From Halanaerobium salsuginis (lineage in GTDB: Bacteria > Bacillota > Halanaerobiia > Halanaerobiales > Halanaerobiaceae): a stretch of 62,065 bases of DNA. The stretch covers positions 1-62,065 of the forward strand of contig NZ_FOTI01000015.1 in assembly GCF_900114545.1 (NCBI RefSeq), in the 5' to 3' direction. The notes beneath the pieces are model-generated. The model was not told the origin of the DNA, did no database searches, and saw only the letters and a list, made by a program, of their open reading frames with translations. Positions 34,854-44,258 of the stretch are shown in pieces; the first letter of the stretch is position 1; each line of letters begins with the position of its first letter. The position numbers and the translations under genes were made by a program.

Positions 34854-35621
34854 CTATAATTTATAAATTCTCTTGGCATTGGCAGTTGTTAAATCTGCTA
34901 ACTCAGCCAGAGGAAGTTCTTTTAGTTGAGCTGCCTGTTCAGCAACCTGTTTTACATAGGCTGGTTCATTACGCTGTCCCCGATAAGGTACTGGAGTAAG
35001 ATAAGGAGAATCAGTTTCTAAAAGCAGTCTATTTAACGGAACTTTTTTTAAAGCCTGACGGACTGATTCTGCATTTTTAAAAGTTAACATACCACCAAAT
35101 GCAATATAATAATCTCTTTTAATTAACTCTTCTATATAGTCAGGACCATAAGAATAACAGTGAAAAATTAACTTTTCTTTAAAATCTCCTACTTCAGATA
35201 GTAAAGCAAGTGTCTCTTCAGCTGCTTCGCGAGAATGAATAATCACTGGCAAATCAATTTTTTGAGCCAGCTGCAGCTGTTTCTTAAAAGCTACTTGTTG
35301 AATTTCACGAGGAGAATTATCATAATAGAAATCAAGTCCTATTTCTCCAATTCCTTTTACTACACTCTGCTCAGCCAGCTGCGTCAAATTTGCTAGAACA
35401 TCACTATTTACAGTATCAGCTGCATGCGGATGAATTCCTACTACAGCATAAAGTTCATTATATTGCTGAGCCAGCTTCACTGAACGCTGACTGCCAGCCA
35501 AATCTGCTCCAACATTTACTATTTTTTCTACTCCAGCAGCTGCTGCTCTTTTTAAAACTTCAAAACGATCACTATCATAATCTTCAAAATCAAGATGGGC
35601 ATGAGTATCAATTAAACGCAA
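34854..35621 (-). CDS. tatD: TatD family metal-dependent hydrolase/DNase
   Basis: A TIM-barrel hydrolase with the family's metal-binding residues: DTHAHLDFEDYD at the N-terminus, GEIGLDFYYD (about 90-100), the VIIHSREA His, and ETDSPYLTPVPYRG near the C-terminus. Homologues act as 3'-5' exonucleases or deoxyribonucleases. 255 aa. Start TTG with AGGAGG eight bases upstream. The gene begins the conserved tatD-rsmA-veg stretch and is divergent from iscS. Confidence 0.94.
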   Translation of the reverse strand: MRLIDTHAHLDFEDYDSDRFEVLKRAAAAGVEKIVNVGADLAGSQRSVKLAQQYNELYAVVGIHPHAADTVNSDVLANLTQLAEQSVVKGIGEIGLDFYYDNSPREIQQVAFKKQLQLAQKIDLPVIIHSREAAEETLALLSEVGDFKEKLIFHCYSYGPDYIEELIKRDYYIAFGGMLTFKNAESVRQALKKVPLNRLLLETDSPYLTPVPYRGQRNEPAYVKQVAEQAAQLKELPLAELADLTTANAKRIYKL

Positions 35622-35851
35622 ATCAAATTCCTCCTAATATTTAAGCTATTAATTAAATTTTACTTATAATAATTATTTTAAAATCAATCTTCATTTTTTA
35701 AAAATGAATAACTAAACTAATTATAACACTAGTTAACATAAAATAAAATAAATCTAATCATAGTTAATTATAAGCTACAGCTTTGCTGTTTATTTATAGT
35801 TATAATAATGATATAATAAATTTTAGTGTTTAAAATCAGGAGTGTGTTAAC

Positions 35852-37000
35852 ATGAAAAAAGAAATTTATCTAGATAATTCAGCTACAACTAAACCAACAG
35901 AATCTGTAATTAAAGCGGTTACTGATGCTCTAAAAAAGTATTATGGTAATCCATCTTCTCTACATAGCTATGGTATTCAGGCAGAAAAAATAATTAATAA
36001 TAGCCGCTGTCTATTAGCTGATTACCTGAATATAAATCCTGTAGAATTGATTTTCACTTCTGGTGGGACTGAAAGTAATAATCTTGCTATTCAGGGAATT
36101 ACTAAAGCCTATCAACAGCGAGGTAAGCATCTAATTACTTCTCCAATTGAACATGCTTCAGTTAATAATGTTTTTCTTAACTTAGCTCAAGCTGGTTGGG
36201 ATATAGATTTTGTTAAAGTAAATAAAAAAGGTCAACTCGATCTAGATCATCTAAATAATTTAATTAGAGATGATACAGTTTTAGTTAGTCTAATGCAGGT
36301 TAATAATGAGCTAGGTACAGTCAATAATTTAGCTAAAATAGCAAATATTATTAAAAACAAAAACCCTTTAACTCTTTTTCATTCCGATGGAGTTCAGGGC
36401 TTTGCTAAAATCTATACTGATCTAGCAAATATACCGATAGATCTTTACTCAATTAGCGGCCATAAATTTCATGCTCCTAAAGGAATTGGGGCTCTTTATT
36501 TAAAAAGCGGAATCGAATTACAGCCTATTTTTAAAGGGGGGGGGCAGGAAAACAAATGGCGCTCTGGAACAGAAAACGTACCAGCAATTGCTGGTCTGGG
36601 AGCTGCTCTTAAAGAACTTCCTCACTTAAATTCTGAAAACAAGTTAGCTATTCAGCTCACTGAATTAAAAAACTATCTTATAAAAGAATTAACAAAAATT
36701 GATTCAGTAATAATTAACTCTCCCCAGCAAAGCGCTCCCCATATTATTAATTTTTCTGTACCTGGAATCCGGGGAGAAACTATGGTACATGCATTAGCAG
36801 CTCAGGGAGTTTATCTAGCAACTGGTTCAGCCTGTTCTTCCAAAAGTAAAGGTAGTCGGATTTTAAAGGCCTGTGGGCTTGACTCTAAATTAAGTGAAAG
36901 TGCACTGCGAGTTAGTCTGGCAGCTGATCTTAAACAAGCAGATTTAGACTACTTTATCAGTAGTTTAAAAGAACAAATTGATTTTCTAAAACTTTTTTAA
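35852..37000 (+). CDS. iscS: cysteine desulfurase (IscS/NifS type)
   Basis: A PLP enzyme that removes sulfur from cysteine onto its own Cys. Seen: YLDNSATTKP at the N-terminus, HSDGVQ, the PLP Lys in SISGHKFHAPKG (about 204), and the persulfide loop ATGSACSSKSKGS (Cys near 328). 382 aa. It is 59 bases ahead of thiI on the plus strand, so it probably supplies sulfur for tRNA 4-thiouridine; the SUF operon has its own desulfurase. AGGAGTG precedes the ATG. Confidence 0.94.
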   Translation: MKKEIYLDNSATTKPTESVIKAVTDALKKYYGNPSSLHSYGIQAEKIINNSRCLLADYLNINPVELIFTSGGTESNNLAIQGITKAYQQRGKHLITSPIEHASVNNVFLNLAQAGWDIDFVKVNKKGQLDLDHLNNLIRDDTVLVSLMQVNNELGTVNNLAKIANIIKNKNPLTLFHSDGVQGFAKIYTDLANIPIDLYSISGHKFHAPKGIGALYLKSGIELQPIFKGGGQENKWRSGTENVPAIAGLGAALKELPHLNSENKLAIQLTELKNYLIKELTKIDSVIINSPQQSAPHIINFSVPGIRGETMVHALAAQGVYLATGSACSSKSKGSRILKACGLDSKLSESALRVSLAADLKQADLDYFISSLKEQIDFLKLF

Positions 37001-37068
37001 TTAAAAAGTTATTTTATAAACATAAAATTTTAGTATAACTAAGAATAATTTATAATGAGGTGAAAATT

Positions 37069-38292
37069 TTGTACGATTTAATTATTATCCGTTATGGAGA
37101 AATTGGCCTGAAAGGTGATAATATTAATGATTTTATCAATCAACTTGTTGCAAATATAAAAAGAGCAACCAGTGATCTAGGTGATTTTGAAATAACAACT
37201 ATTTTTGGTCGTATTTTTCTTAAAGCAGAAGCAGCTAAAATAAATGCTATTTGTCAGCGTCTGATTAATGTACCTGGCATAATTTCTTTAAGTCCGGCCC
37301 AAAAATTTAATTATAGTTCTAAAAAAGTTAGTGAGTTTGATCAGTCTGATTTTAATCGCTTAAAAAAGCAAGTAGTTAGACTTTTTCGGGCTGAGGTTCA
37401 AAATTATCCAACTACTTTTAAAGTAGAAACAACTAGAGCAGATAAGTCTTTTCCTATTAAAAGCCCAGCTTTAAGTAGAGAGCTAGGGGCAGAAATACTG
37501 CGTCAAGTTGAAGGTCCAGAAACAGAGCTAAAAGTCGATGTTCATCAGCCAGAGCATCTGCTGGAAGTTGAAATTAGAAGAGGGAAAATTTATATCTTTG
37601 TCCGGCGTGAAGCTGGTCCAGGAGGATTACCTGTTAAATCATCTGGTAAAGCACTACTGCTTTTATCAGGCGGAATAGATAGTCCAGTTGCAGGTTGGCT
37701 GGGGTTAAAACGCGGCTTATCACTTGAAGCTGTCTATTTTAATTCTCCCCCTTATACCTCGGAAAGAGCCAAACAAAAAGTTATTGATCTCACAAAAATA
37801 TTAAGTCGCTATGGTGGAGAAATAAAGTTACAAATACCATACTTTACAGCAATTCAGCAGGCTATTTTAAAAAAATGTCCACGTCGTTATACTGTCACAA
37901 TTATGAGAAGAATGATGATCAGAATTGCTAATCAGCTGGCTGCTCAAAACGAGTCTCTAGCTCTGGTTACAGGTGAAAATTTAGGTCAGGTAGCCAGTCA
38001 AACTCTTGAAGGCTTACGTTCTTCTGATCAAGTAGCAAAGTTTCCAGTTTTGCGACCTTTAATTACTATGGATAAAAATGAAATTATTAAATTAGCTAAA
38101 AAGATTGCCAGTTATCAAATTTCTATTCGACCACATGAAGACTGCTGTACGATCTTTGTACCTCAGAATCCAGTTACTCAACCAAAACTTGCTACTGTGG
38201 AATATGCAGAAGAAGAACTAGCTATAGAAGAATTAGTAAAAGAAGCAATTGCTAAAATGGAAATTATCACTATTAATGAAGGCGCCTGCTAA
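37069..38292 (+). CDS. thiI: tRNA sulfurtransferase ThiI
   Basis: Adenylates and thiolates U8 of tRNA. Domains: N-terminal ferredoxin-like part with IIIRYGEIGLKGDN, a THUMP domain (about 55-165), and an AANH/PP-loop ATPase with LLLSGGIDSPVAGW (about 192-205). The 407-aa length means the C-terminal rhodanese of E. coli ThiI is absent, as in Bacillus, so the sulfur carrier must come from iscS directly. I set the start at TTG 37069, six bases after GAGGTG; a GTG at 37060 is inside that site. Co-transcribed with iscS, with a strong terminator after it. Confidence 0.94.
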   Translation: MYDLIIIRYGEIGLKGDNINDFINQLVANIKRATSDLGDFEITTIFGRIFLKAEAAKINAICQRLINVPGIISLSPAQKFNYSSKKVSEFDQSDFNRLKKQVVRLFRAEVQNYPTTFKVETTRADKSFPIKSPALSRELGAEILRQVEGPETELKVDVHQPEHLLEVEIRRGKIYIFVRREAGPGGLPVKSSGKALLLLSGGIDSPVAGWLGLKRGLSLEAVYFNSPPYTSERAKQKVIDLTKILSRYGGEIKLQIPYFTAIQQAILKKCPRRYTVTIMRRMMIRIANQLAAQNESLALVTGENLGQVASQTLEGLRSSDQVAKFPVLRPLITMDKNEIIKLAKKIASYQISIRPHEDCCTIFVPQNPVTQPKLATVEYAEEELAIEELVKEAIAKMEIITINEGAC

Positions 38293-38301
38293 AGTTAAAT
38301 A

Positions 38302-38340
38302 ATAAAAAAACCAGCCCAATTTTTAGGCTGGTTTTTTATT
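38302..38340. terminator. bidirectional terminator after thiI
   Basis: CCAGCC and GGCTGG with flanking A7/T6 form a stem of about 15 bp around a 9-base loop, serving thiI (+) and the convergent kdsC-like gene (-). Confidence 0.88.
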
Positions 38341-38374
38341 TCATTTATTTTAAATTTTTTGGCTAGAAGAAATA

Positions 38375-38875
38375 TTAACTATATTGATTAATTATTTGTT
38401 CATACTCACCCTGCTCTTTAAGTAAATAGCTTAAAATATCTCTAACTGCTCCTCTTCCTCCCCTAAATTCAGAAATATAATCAGCAACAGCCTTTATTTC
38501 TGGAACAGCATCAGCTGGACAACCTGCAAAAGCAACCTGTTTCATTACAGATAAATCATTTAAGTCATCACCTAAATAAGCCAGATTTTGATAAGTGAAA
38601 TTATTTTTTTTCATTAATTTTTCTAAGAGAAATCGTTTATCTTTAATCCCCTGATAACAAGCTGTAATTCCTAATTCTGCTGCTCTTCTAGCAACTACCT
38701 GTGACTCACGACCGGTCATAATTAAAACTTGATAACCAGCTCTAATTAAAGCAGCAATCAATAATCCATCCTTAACATTAAAACTTTTTAATTCATTTTT
38801 CTGATTGTCTAGATAAATATTACCATCTGTCATTGTTCCATCTACATCTAAAAAAATAGTAGTGACCTTTTCCAT
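38375..38875 (-). CDS. kdsC: KdsC-type HAD phosphatase
   Basis: A HAD-superfamily hydrolase, 166 aa, without a cap domain, as in the tetrameric C0-type 3-deoxy-manno-octulosonate-8-phosphate phosphatases. HAD motif I is FLDVDGTMTDG (Asp nucleophile and partner), motif II is in LIMTGRES, motif III a Lys near 75-80 and motif IV GDDLNDLSVM. Kdo-8-phosphate phosphatase activity points to LPS synthesis in a diderm, but related enzymes make other sugars. GGAGGG precedes ATG. No other LPS genes are adjacent. Confidence 0.85.
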   Translation of the reverse strand: MEKVTTIFLDVDGTMTDGNIYLDNQKNELKSFNVKDGLLIAALIRAGYQVLIMTGRESQVVARRAAELGITACYQGIKDKRFLLEKLMKKNNFTYQNLAYLGDDLNDLSVMKQVAFAGCPADAVPEIKAVADYISEFRGGRGAVRDILSYLLKEQGEYEQIINQYS

Positions 38876-38906
38876 ATAGTATCCCTCCAGCTTAATTGCT
38901 TATTTT

Positions 38907-39788
38907 TTACTCTATTGCTTGTTCACGTTCTAGCTCAGCTTGAGCTTCTTTATTTTTACTGCGATAATTTAAATAACCGGCTGTAATAATCAAAATAGCT
39001 CCAATTAATGACAAAGAATCTGGAATTTCTTGAAAAAATAAAATACCAAATAGAGAAGAAAAAACTATATTAGCATAGGTATAAATGGATAACTCACCTG
39101 CTTCTGCATAACGGTATGCGTTTGTCATAAAGAGCTGAGCTATTGCTGCAAATAAGCCCAGGGCTAACAAGGCAATACTCTGCCTTAAATCCGGTAAAAC
39201 AAATTTTCCAAAAATCATAAATGGTAACATAGCCAGAGTTGAAAAAGCACAAAAATAAAAAACTATTGTTGCTGCTGCATCAGTTTTTCTAAGTTCTCTT
39301 ACTGTTGTATATGCCATTCCAGCAAAAATACTAGAGAGCAAACCAATTAAGGCTGGGGCTAAATTAGATTCAAAGCCTGGCCTAATTACTAAAATTGCTC
39401 CTAAAAGAGCAGTTATTAAAGCCATTAACTGTTTACGTTTTATTTTTTCCTGCAGAAAAATGGCAGCAAATACTACAACAAAAAATGGTGACATTTTATT
39501 TAAAATAACTGCATCAGATAATTTTATTGTACTAAGGGCATAAAAATAAGCAGCTATTCCTGACAGGCCAAAAATACTGCGTAAAACTAACAGCTTTTTA
39601 TTATTTCCAGCCAGAGAACTACCACTTTTTTTAACTAATGTTAAAGCAATAAAAACACCTACTAAATTACGAAAAAATATTTTTTCAACATTGGGTAAAT
39701 CTCCTAAAAATTTTACTGTAGCAGCCATTAAAGCAAAAAACAGGGATGATAAGAGAATATAAGTTATTCCTTTTTTTCTAGCTTCCAA
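38907..39788 (-). CDS. EamA/DMT family transporter
   Basis: A ten-segment membrane protein with two EamA repeats (about 5-135 and 148-280), 293 aa. The family exports or imports small metabolites; the substrate here is unknown. I set the start at TTG 39788 since GAGGTG is six bases upstream; the GTG at 39797 is within that site. It precedes the kdsC-like gene by 31 bases and may be co-transcribed. Confidence 0.86.
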   Translation of the reverse strand: MEARKKGITYILLSSLFFALMAATVKFLGDLPNVEKIFFRNLVGVFIALTLVKKSGSSLAGNNKKLLVLRSIFGLSGIAAYFYALSTIKLSDAVILNKMSPFFVVVFAAIFLQEKIKRKQLMALITALLGAILVIRPGFESNLAPALIGLLSSIFAGMAYTTVRELRKTDAAATIVFYFCAFSTLAMLPFMIFGKFVLPDLRQSIALLALGLFAAIAQLFMTNAYRYAEAGELSIYTYANIVFSSLFGILFFQEIPDSLSLIGAILIITAGYLNYRSKNKEAQAELEREQAIE

Positions 39789-39872
39789 ATTATCCACCTC
39801 TACTTATTGTGTTATAATCTTGTTGAGATTAATTATCAATGTTATTATATAGATTTTAAACTACTATGTAAA

Positions 39873-39901
39873 GCAAAAACTTCACCTTTTTAGGTGAAGT
39901 T
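39873..39901 (-). terminator. terminator of the suf operon
   Basis: AACTTCACC/GGTGAAGTT (9 bp) around a 6-base loop, then TTTTTGC on the minus strand, about 40 bases after sufU. Confidence 0.86.
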
Positions 39902-39939
39902 AGTAAAAGTTAGTTCAAACGATTAACTAGAATCTTATT

Positions 39940-40374
39940 CTATTTATTAGCTTTATTTAAAGCTTCTCGCAAAGTATGCCATGACAAAACAGCACATTTA
40001 ACGCGTGCCGGCATATTTGAAATATTTTTTAGAGCCATAGCATCTTTTAGCTTTCTTAATTTTTGTGGATCAGTAACTTCTTTTTTTATCATTGCAATAA
40101 AAGTTTCTACTAATTCCTGGGCTTCAGCTGTAGTTTTTCCTTTAATTAAATCAATCATAATTGAAGTAGAAGCTTGCGAAATTGCGCAGCCACTTCCGTG
40201 AAAAGCTACATCTTTAATAAGATTATTATCTAATTTCAATTCAATAGTAATATCATCACCGCAGCTTGGATTATGACCATGTTCACAGACATCAGCTTCT
40301 GGCAGCTGTCTTTTATTACGGCTATTTTTATTATGCTCCATAATTAATTCTGTATAAACTGAATTAAGATCCAT
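39940..40374 (-). CDS. sufU: Fe-S assembly protein SufU
   Basis: A zinc-dependent sulfurtransferase of Firmicutes SUF systems that accepts persulfide from SufS. The metal-binding residues are kept: NPSCGDDI (Cys about 40), GSGCAISQAS (Cys about 65) and VKCAVLSW (Cys about 127). 144 aa with ATG at 40374 behind GGGAGG (nine bases). It overlaps the sufS stop and is last in the operon. Confidence 0.93.
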   Translation of the reverse strand: MDLNSVYTELIMEHNKNSRNKRQLPEADVCEHGHNPSCGDDITIELKLDNNLIKDVAFHGSGCAISQASTSIMIDLIKGKTTAEAQELVETFIAMIKKEVTDPQKLRKLKDAMALKNISNMPARVKCAVLSWHTLREALNKANK

Positions 40375-41605
40375 ATCCAAAAACCTCCCTTACTTTTTTC
40401 AAAGCCAGAATAAATTTATCTACTTCTGATCTTTCATTATATAAATAAAAACTGGCTCGACCAGTTGAATTGAAATTATAGTACTTCATTAAAGGCTGAG
40501 CACAATGATGACCAGAACGAATAGCAACGCCCTGACTATCGACAATCGTAGCAAGATCATGTGAATGAATACCTGTTAAATTAAAAGAAATAATTCCTCC
40601 CCGCTTTTCTAAATCAAGCGGGCCAGCTATTTCAACATAATCAAGTTCACTCATTCTTGCTAATGCATATTCAGTTAAACCAAGTTCATGCTCCCAGATA
40701 GCATCCATACCAATATTTTCTAAATAATCTATAGCTGCCTGCAGACCAACAGCTCCTTCTACATTGGGCGTACCTGCTTCAAACTTTTCAGGCAGTTCAG
40801 CATAAGTAGAATAATCTTCTGTTACATATTCTATCATACCACCACCTTTTAAAAAAGGTGGTAATTCATTTAAAAGATTTTCCTTACCATATAAAACTCC
40901 AATCCCCAATGGTCCCAGCATCTTATGACCAGAAAAGGCATAAAAATCTGCATCTAAGTCCTGCATATCTGTCTTCAAATGAGGTGCTCCCTGTGCTCCA
41001 TCAACAACTACTAATGCTCCCTGTTGATGGGCTTTAACAGCCATTTCTTTAACTGGATTTACTACTCCAGTTACATTAGACATTTGAGAAATGCTTAAAA
41101 TTTTTGTTTTGCTGCTCAATTTTTTTTCGAATTCTTCCTGACTGATTCTAAAATTCTCATCAGGATATAAATATTTTAAAGTTAAGTTTTTACGTTCAGC
41201 TAACTGCTGCCAGGGTAAAATATTACTGTGATGTTCCAGTACTGAAATTAAAATTTCATCACCAGGCTTAACTATTGCTTCCAGCGAATTTGCCAATAAA
41301 TTTAATGATTCAGTTGTATTTCTAGTAAAAATTATTTCTGCTGGTGATGCAGCATTAATAAAACTCTGCACTTTTTCACGAGCAGCTTCATAGGCCTGGG
41401 TAGATCTAACACTCAAAGTATGTGCTCCTCGATGAGGATTAGCATTAAATTTGCGATTATATTCATTGACTGCCTGTAAAACTGATTCTGGTTTTTGAGT
41501 TGTAGCTGCATTGTCAAAATAAATTAAATCATGGCCATTTATTTTTTGCTTTAAAATAGGAAAGTCTCTTTTATATTTAGCTGCGAATTCTTGTTTTGAC
41601 TTCAT
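40364..41605 (-). CDS. sufS: cysteine desulfurase SufS
   Basis: Type II cysteine desulfurase supplying sulfur for SUF. Seen: IYFDNAATTQKP, VDGAQGAPH, the PLP Lys in SGHKMLGPLGIG (about 225) and the active-site loop SGHHCAQPLM (Cys near 362). 413 aa. It overlaps sufD at its start by 29 bases and sufU at its end, which implies coupled translation. Confidence 0.95.
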   Translation of the reverse strand: MKSKQEFAAKYKRDFPILKQKINGHDLIYFDNAATTQKPESVLQAVNEYNRKFNANPHRGAHTLSVRSTQAYEAAREKVQSFINAASPAEIIFTRNTTESLNLLANSLEAIVKPGDEILISVLEHHSNILPWQQLAERKNLTLKYLYPDENFRISQEEFEKKLSSKTKILSISQMSNVTGVVNPVKEMAVKAHQQGALVVVDGAQGAPHLKTDMQDLDADFYAFSGHKMLGPLGIGVLYGKENLLNELPPFLKGGGMIEYVTEDYSTYAELPEKFEAGTPNVEGAVGLQAAIDYLENIGMDAIWEHELGLTEYALARMSELDYVEIAGPLDLEKRGGIISFNLTGIHSHDLATIVDSQGVAIRSGHHCAQPLMKYYNFNSTGRASFYLYNERSEVDKFILALKKVREVFGYGS

Positions 41606-42767
41606 TAATTACACTTCCTTTAAGATCATTCAGAGGTATCTTGGCCAAAATAGGATTAAAGGCAGCTTCTACCATTAACTGTCTGGCTTCTGATTTTGAC
41701 ATACCACGACTCATTAAATAAAAAAGCTGTTCTTTTTCAATTTGACCAGCACTTACAGCATGTTCGCCTTCAACATTATCTTCTTCACAAAATAAAGCTG
41801 GTATAGAATCAGAAATAACTGTTTTATCAAGCAGTAATACTTCTTCTCTTTCTGCTCCTTTAGCCAGTGATGACCCCTTTTGAAAATAAAGATCACCCCG
41901 GAAAACTTTATGAGCAGTATCTTTTAAGACACCTTTACTTTCAATTTCACTAATACTGTGCCGACCTTGATGATTTATTTTAAAACCAAGATCAAGTTTA
42001 CGGTCTTGATCAGCAAAATAAGCTGAATTAATATTAGCACGACTGCCATCTGATAATAAATTATTTATATTATTTGTTATTGAAGTCTTCGCTCCCAATT
42101 CAATTGGAACCCAATTTATTTCTCCCTGAGCAGCAACCAGGCTTAAATTGATATCAAAATTATCACTCTGATCATTAAATCTCTGTACTTTAACTATATT
42201 CAAAACAGCATTTTCTTCAACAATTACCCTTGTTAAACCATTATGAAAGGCAGCCAGCTGTTGATCTTCCATCTGGTAGTCAATCACAATAGTCAAACTA
42301 GAATTTGACTCTGCTACAATCAAATTATTATCAATTAGACAAGGATTATCCTCATCCAGCTGATAAAATACTTCAAGTGGTAACTTTACATTTACATCTG
42401 CTGGTACTTTAATATACAATCCTGTATTGTAAAAACTTTCTGCCAGAGCTTGATGTTTAGAGTTTAAACCCTGATTTCCTTTAGCAGTTTTCATATTTTT
42501 AAATTTATCTAAATGAGCAATTATTTCAGCTTCGTCAGCTAAATTATCAGTCATTTTTTTAACAATTAAATCCTGCTGCCAGTCTTCTTTTTTCAAAAAC
42601 TCTTTATTATAAGCTTTATACTCCGGAAACTTATAATCAACCAGATTTATTCTTTTTAGATCACTTAAATTTGATTCAGCAAAATTTTGATAACTATCCT
42701 TACGACGCTGACTTAACAATTTAGATTGTCCTGTTGTCAAATTATCTACTAATTCTTGGTTATACAT
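41577..42767 (-). CDS. sufD: Fe-S assembly protein SufD
   Basis: A SufB/SufD-type beta-helix protein (396 aa) that forms the SufBCD scaffold. The central beta-helix carries KGVLKDTAHKVFRGDLYFQKG and the C-terminal SAGQIEKEQLFYLMSRGMSKSEA, which matches SufB's C-terminus. It lies 10 bases after sufB with AGGTGA before the ATG. Confidence 0.94.
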   Translation of the reverse strand: MYNQELVDNLTTGQSKLLSQRRKDSYQNFAESNLSDLKRINLVDYKFPEYKAYNKEFLKKEDWQQDLIVKKMTDNLADEAEIIAHLDKFKNMKTAKGNQGLNSKHQALAESFYNTGLYIKVPADVNVKLPLEVFYQLDEDNPCLIDNNLIVAESNSSLTIVIDYQMEDQQLAAFHNGLTRVIVEENAVLNIVKVQRFNDQSDNFDINLSLVAAQGEINWVPIELGAKTSITNNINNLLSDGSRANINSAYFADQDRKLDLGFKINHQGRHSISEIESKGVLKDTAHKVFRGDLYFQKGSSLAKGAEREEVLLLDKTVISDSIPALFCEEDNVEGEHAVSAGQIEKEQLFYLMSRGMSKSEARQLMVEAAFNPILAKIPLNDLKGSVINEVKTRIRS

Positions 42768-42777
42768 TATTAGTCAC

Positions 42778-44181
42778 CTACCCTATAGTGCCTTCGAGTT
42801 CGAGATTAATTAGATTATTTAATTCAACAGCATATTCAAGGGGGAGTTCGCTAGCAATTGGTTCTACAAATCCCCGGACTATCATCGCCTTAGCTTCTTC
42901 TTCACTAATTCCCCGACTCATTAAATAGAAAATAGCTTCTTCACTAATTCTACCTACTTTAGCTTCATGGCCAATATCTATATCATCAGTTTCAAGCTTC
43001 ATAATCGGCAATGTATCTGACTTTGACTGATTATCAAGCATAAGTGATTCACAAGAAACAGATGCTTTTGCTCCATGAGCTTCTTTAGTCGCTTTTAGCA
43101 ATCCACGATAATAAGCATAGCCACCATCTTTTGAAATAGACCTTGAATTAACAGTTGAAGTAGTATCTGGGGCTGCATGAATAACCTGAGCACCTGTATC
43201 AAGATACTGCCCTTCAGCGGCAAAAGTTATTCCAGTAAATTCTGCTCTGGCTCTGGTACCCTTCAAGATACTCATTGGATAAAGCATTGAAACTTTAGAT
43301 CCAAAGGATCCAGATACCCATTCAATGACTCCATCTTCTGCCACTAAAGCTCTCTTTGTATTTAAATTATACATATTACGAGACCAATTTTCGATAGTAC
43401 TATATCTTAATTGAGCGCCTTTATTTATGAATAGTTCAACTGCACCAGCATGCAGATTATTAACCGAATATTTGGGTGCTGAACAGCCTTCAATAAAATG
43501 AGCTTTAGCACCATCTTCCAGAATAATTAAAGTATGCTCGAACTGTCCTGAACCAGGTGCATTTTGTCGGAAATAGGACTGGAGAGGTATATCTACATCT
43601 ATACCAGCCGGTACATAAACAAATGATCCACCTGACCAGACTGCACCGTGTAGGGCAGAAAATTTATGATCATTAGGTGTAATTAATTTCATAAAATGTT
43701 CTTTTACAATATCTTCATGTTCTTTAACTGCATTTTCCATATCCATGTAAATTACACCCTGTTCAACTAATTCCTGTTTTAAATTATGATAAACAACCTC
43801 CGAATCATACTGGGCTCCAACTCCAGCAAGTGATTCTTTTTCTGCTTCTGGTATTCCCAGGGCATCAAAAGTATTTTTAATATCTTCTGGAACCTGATTC
43901 CAGTCATTTTGTAAATCTGCGTCTGGTCTTACATAAGTTATAATATTATCCATATCTAAATCTGAAATATCTGCTCCCCAATCTGGAACAGATTTTTCTT
44001 GATATATTTTTAATGATTTTAACCTGAATTCAGTCATCCAGGCTGGTTCATTTTTTTCTTTTGAAATCTCCTTAATTACAGAAGGAGTTAGACCTTTATG
44101 AGACTTAAAACGGTATTTATCTTCATTTTTTTGATCATAAAGACTGCGATCAATATCATTGACTTTAGTCTTATCACTCAT
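42778..44181 (-). CDS. sufB: Fe-S assembly protein SufB
   Basis: Main scaffold subunit of SUF. Residues about 60-130 are the N-terminal SufB domain with MTEFRLKSL; the beta-helix follows with VWSGGSFVYVPAGIDVDIPLQSYFR, HFIEGCSAPKYS (conserved Cys) and SRSISKDGGYAYYRGLL. 467 aa. GGGAGG precedes ATG. Second gene of the operon, after sufC. Confidence 0.97.
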   Translation of the reverse strand: MSDKTKVNDIDRSLYDQKNEDKYRFKSHKGLTPSVIKEISKEKNEPAWMTEFRLKSLKIYQEKSVPDWGADISDLDMDNIITYVRPDADLQNDWNQVPEDIKNTFDALGIPEAEKESLAGVGAQYDSEVVYHNLKQELVEQGVIYMDMENAVKEHEDIVKEHFMKLITPNDHKFSALHGAVWSGGSFVYVPAGIDVDIPLQSYFRQNAPGSGQFEHTLIILEDGAKAHFIEGCSAPKYSVNNLHAGAVELFINKGAQLRYSTIENWSRNMYNLNTKRALVAEDGVIEWVSGSFGSKVSMLYPMSILKGTRARAEFTGITFAAEGQYLDTGAQVIHAAPDTTSTVNSRSISKDGGYAYYRGLLKATKEAHGAKASVSCESLMLDNQSKSDTLPIMKLETDDIDIGHEAKVGRISEEAIFYLMSRGISEEEAKAMIVRGFVEPIASELPLEYAVELNNLINLELEGTIG

Positions 44182-44258
44182 CTAAAAAACCTCCCTGTTA
44201 ACAAAATCACTAATTAAAGTTTCCCTCAATAATAAATGGTTCAAAAAAATCAGCTGAC

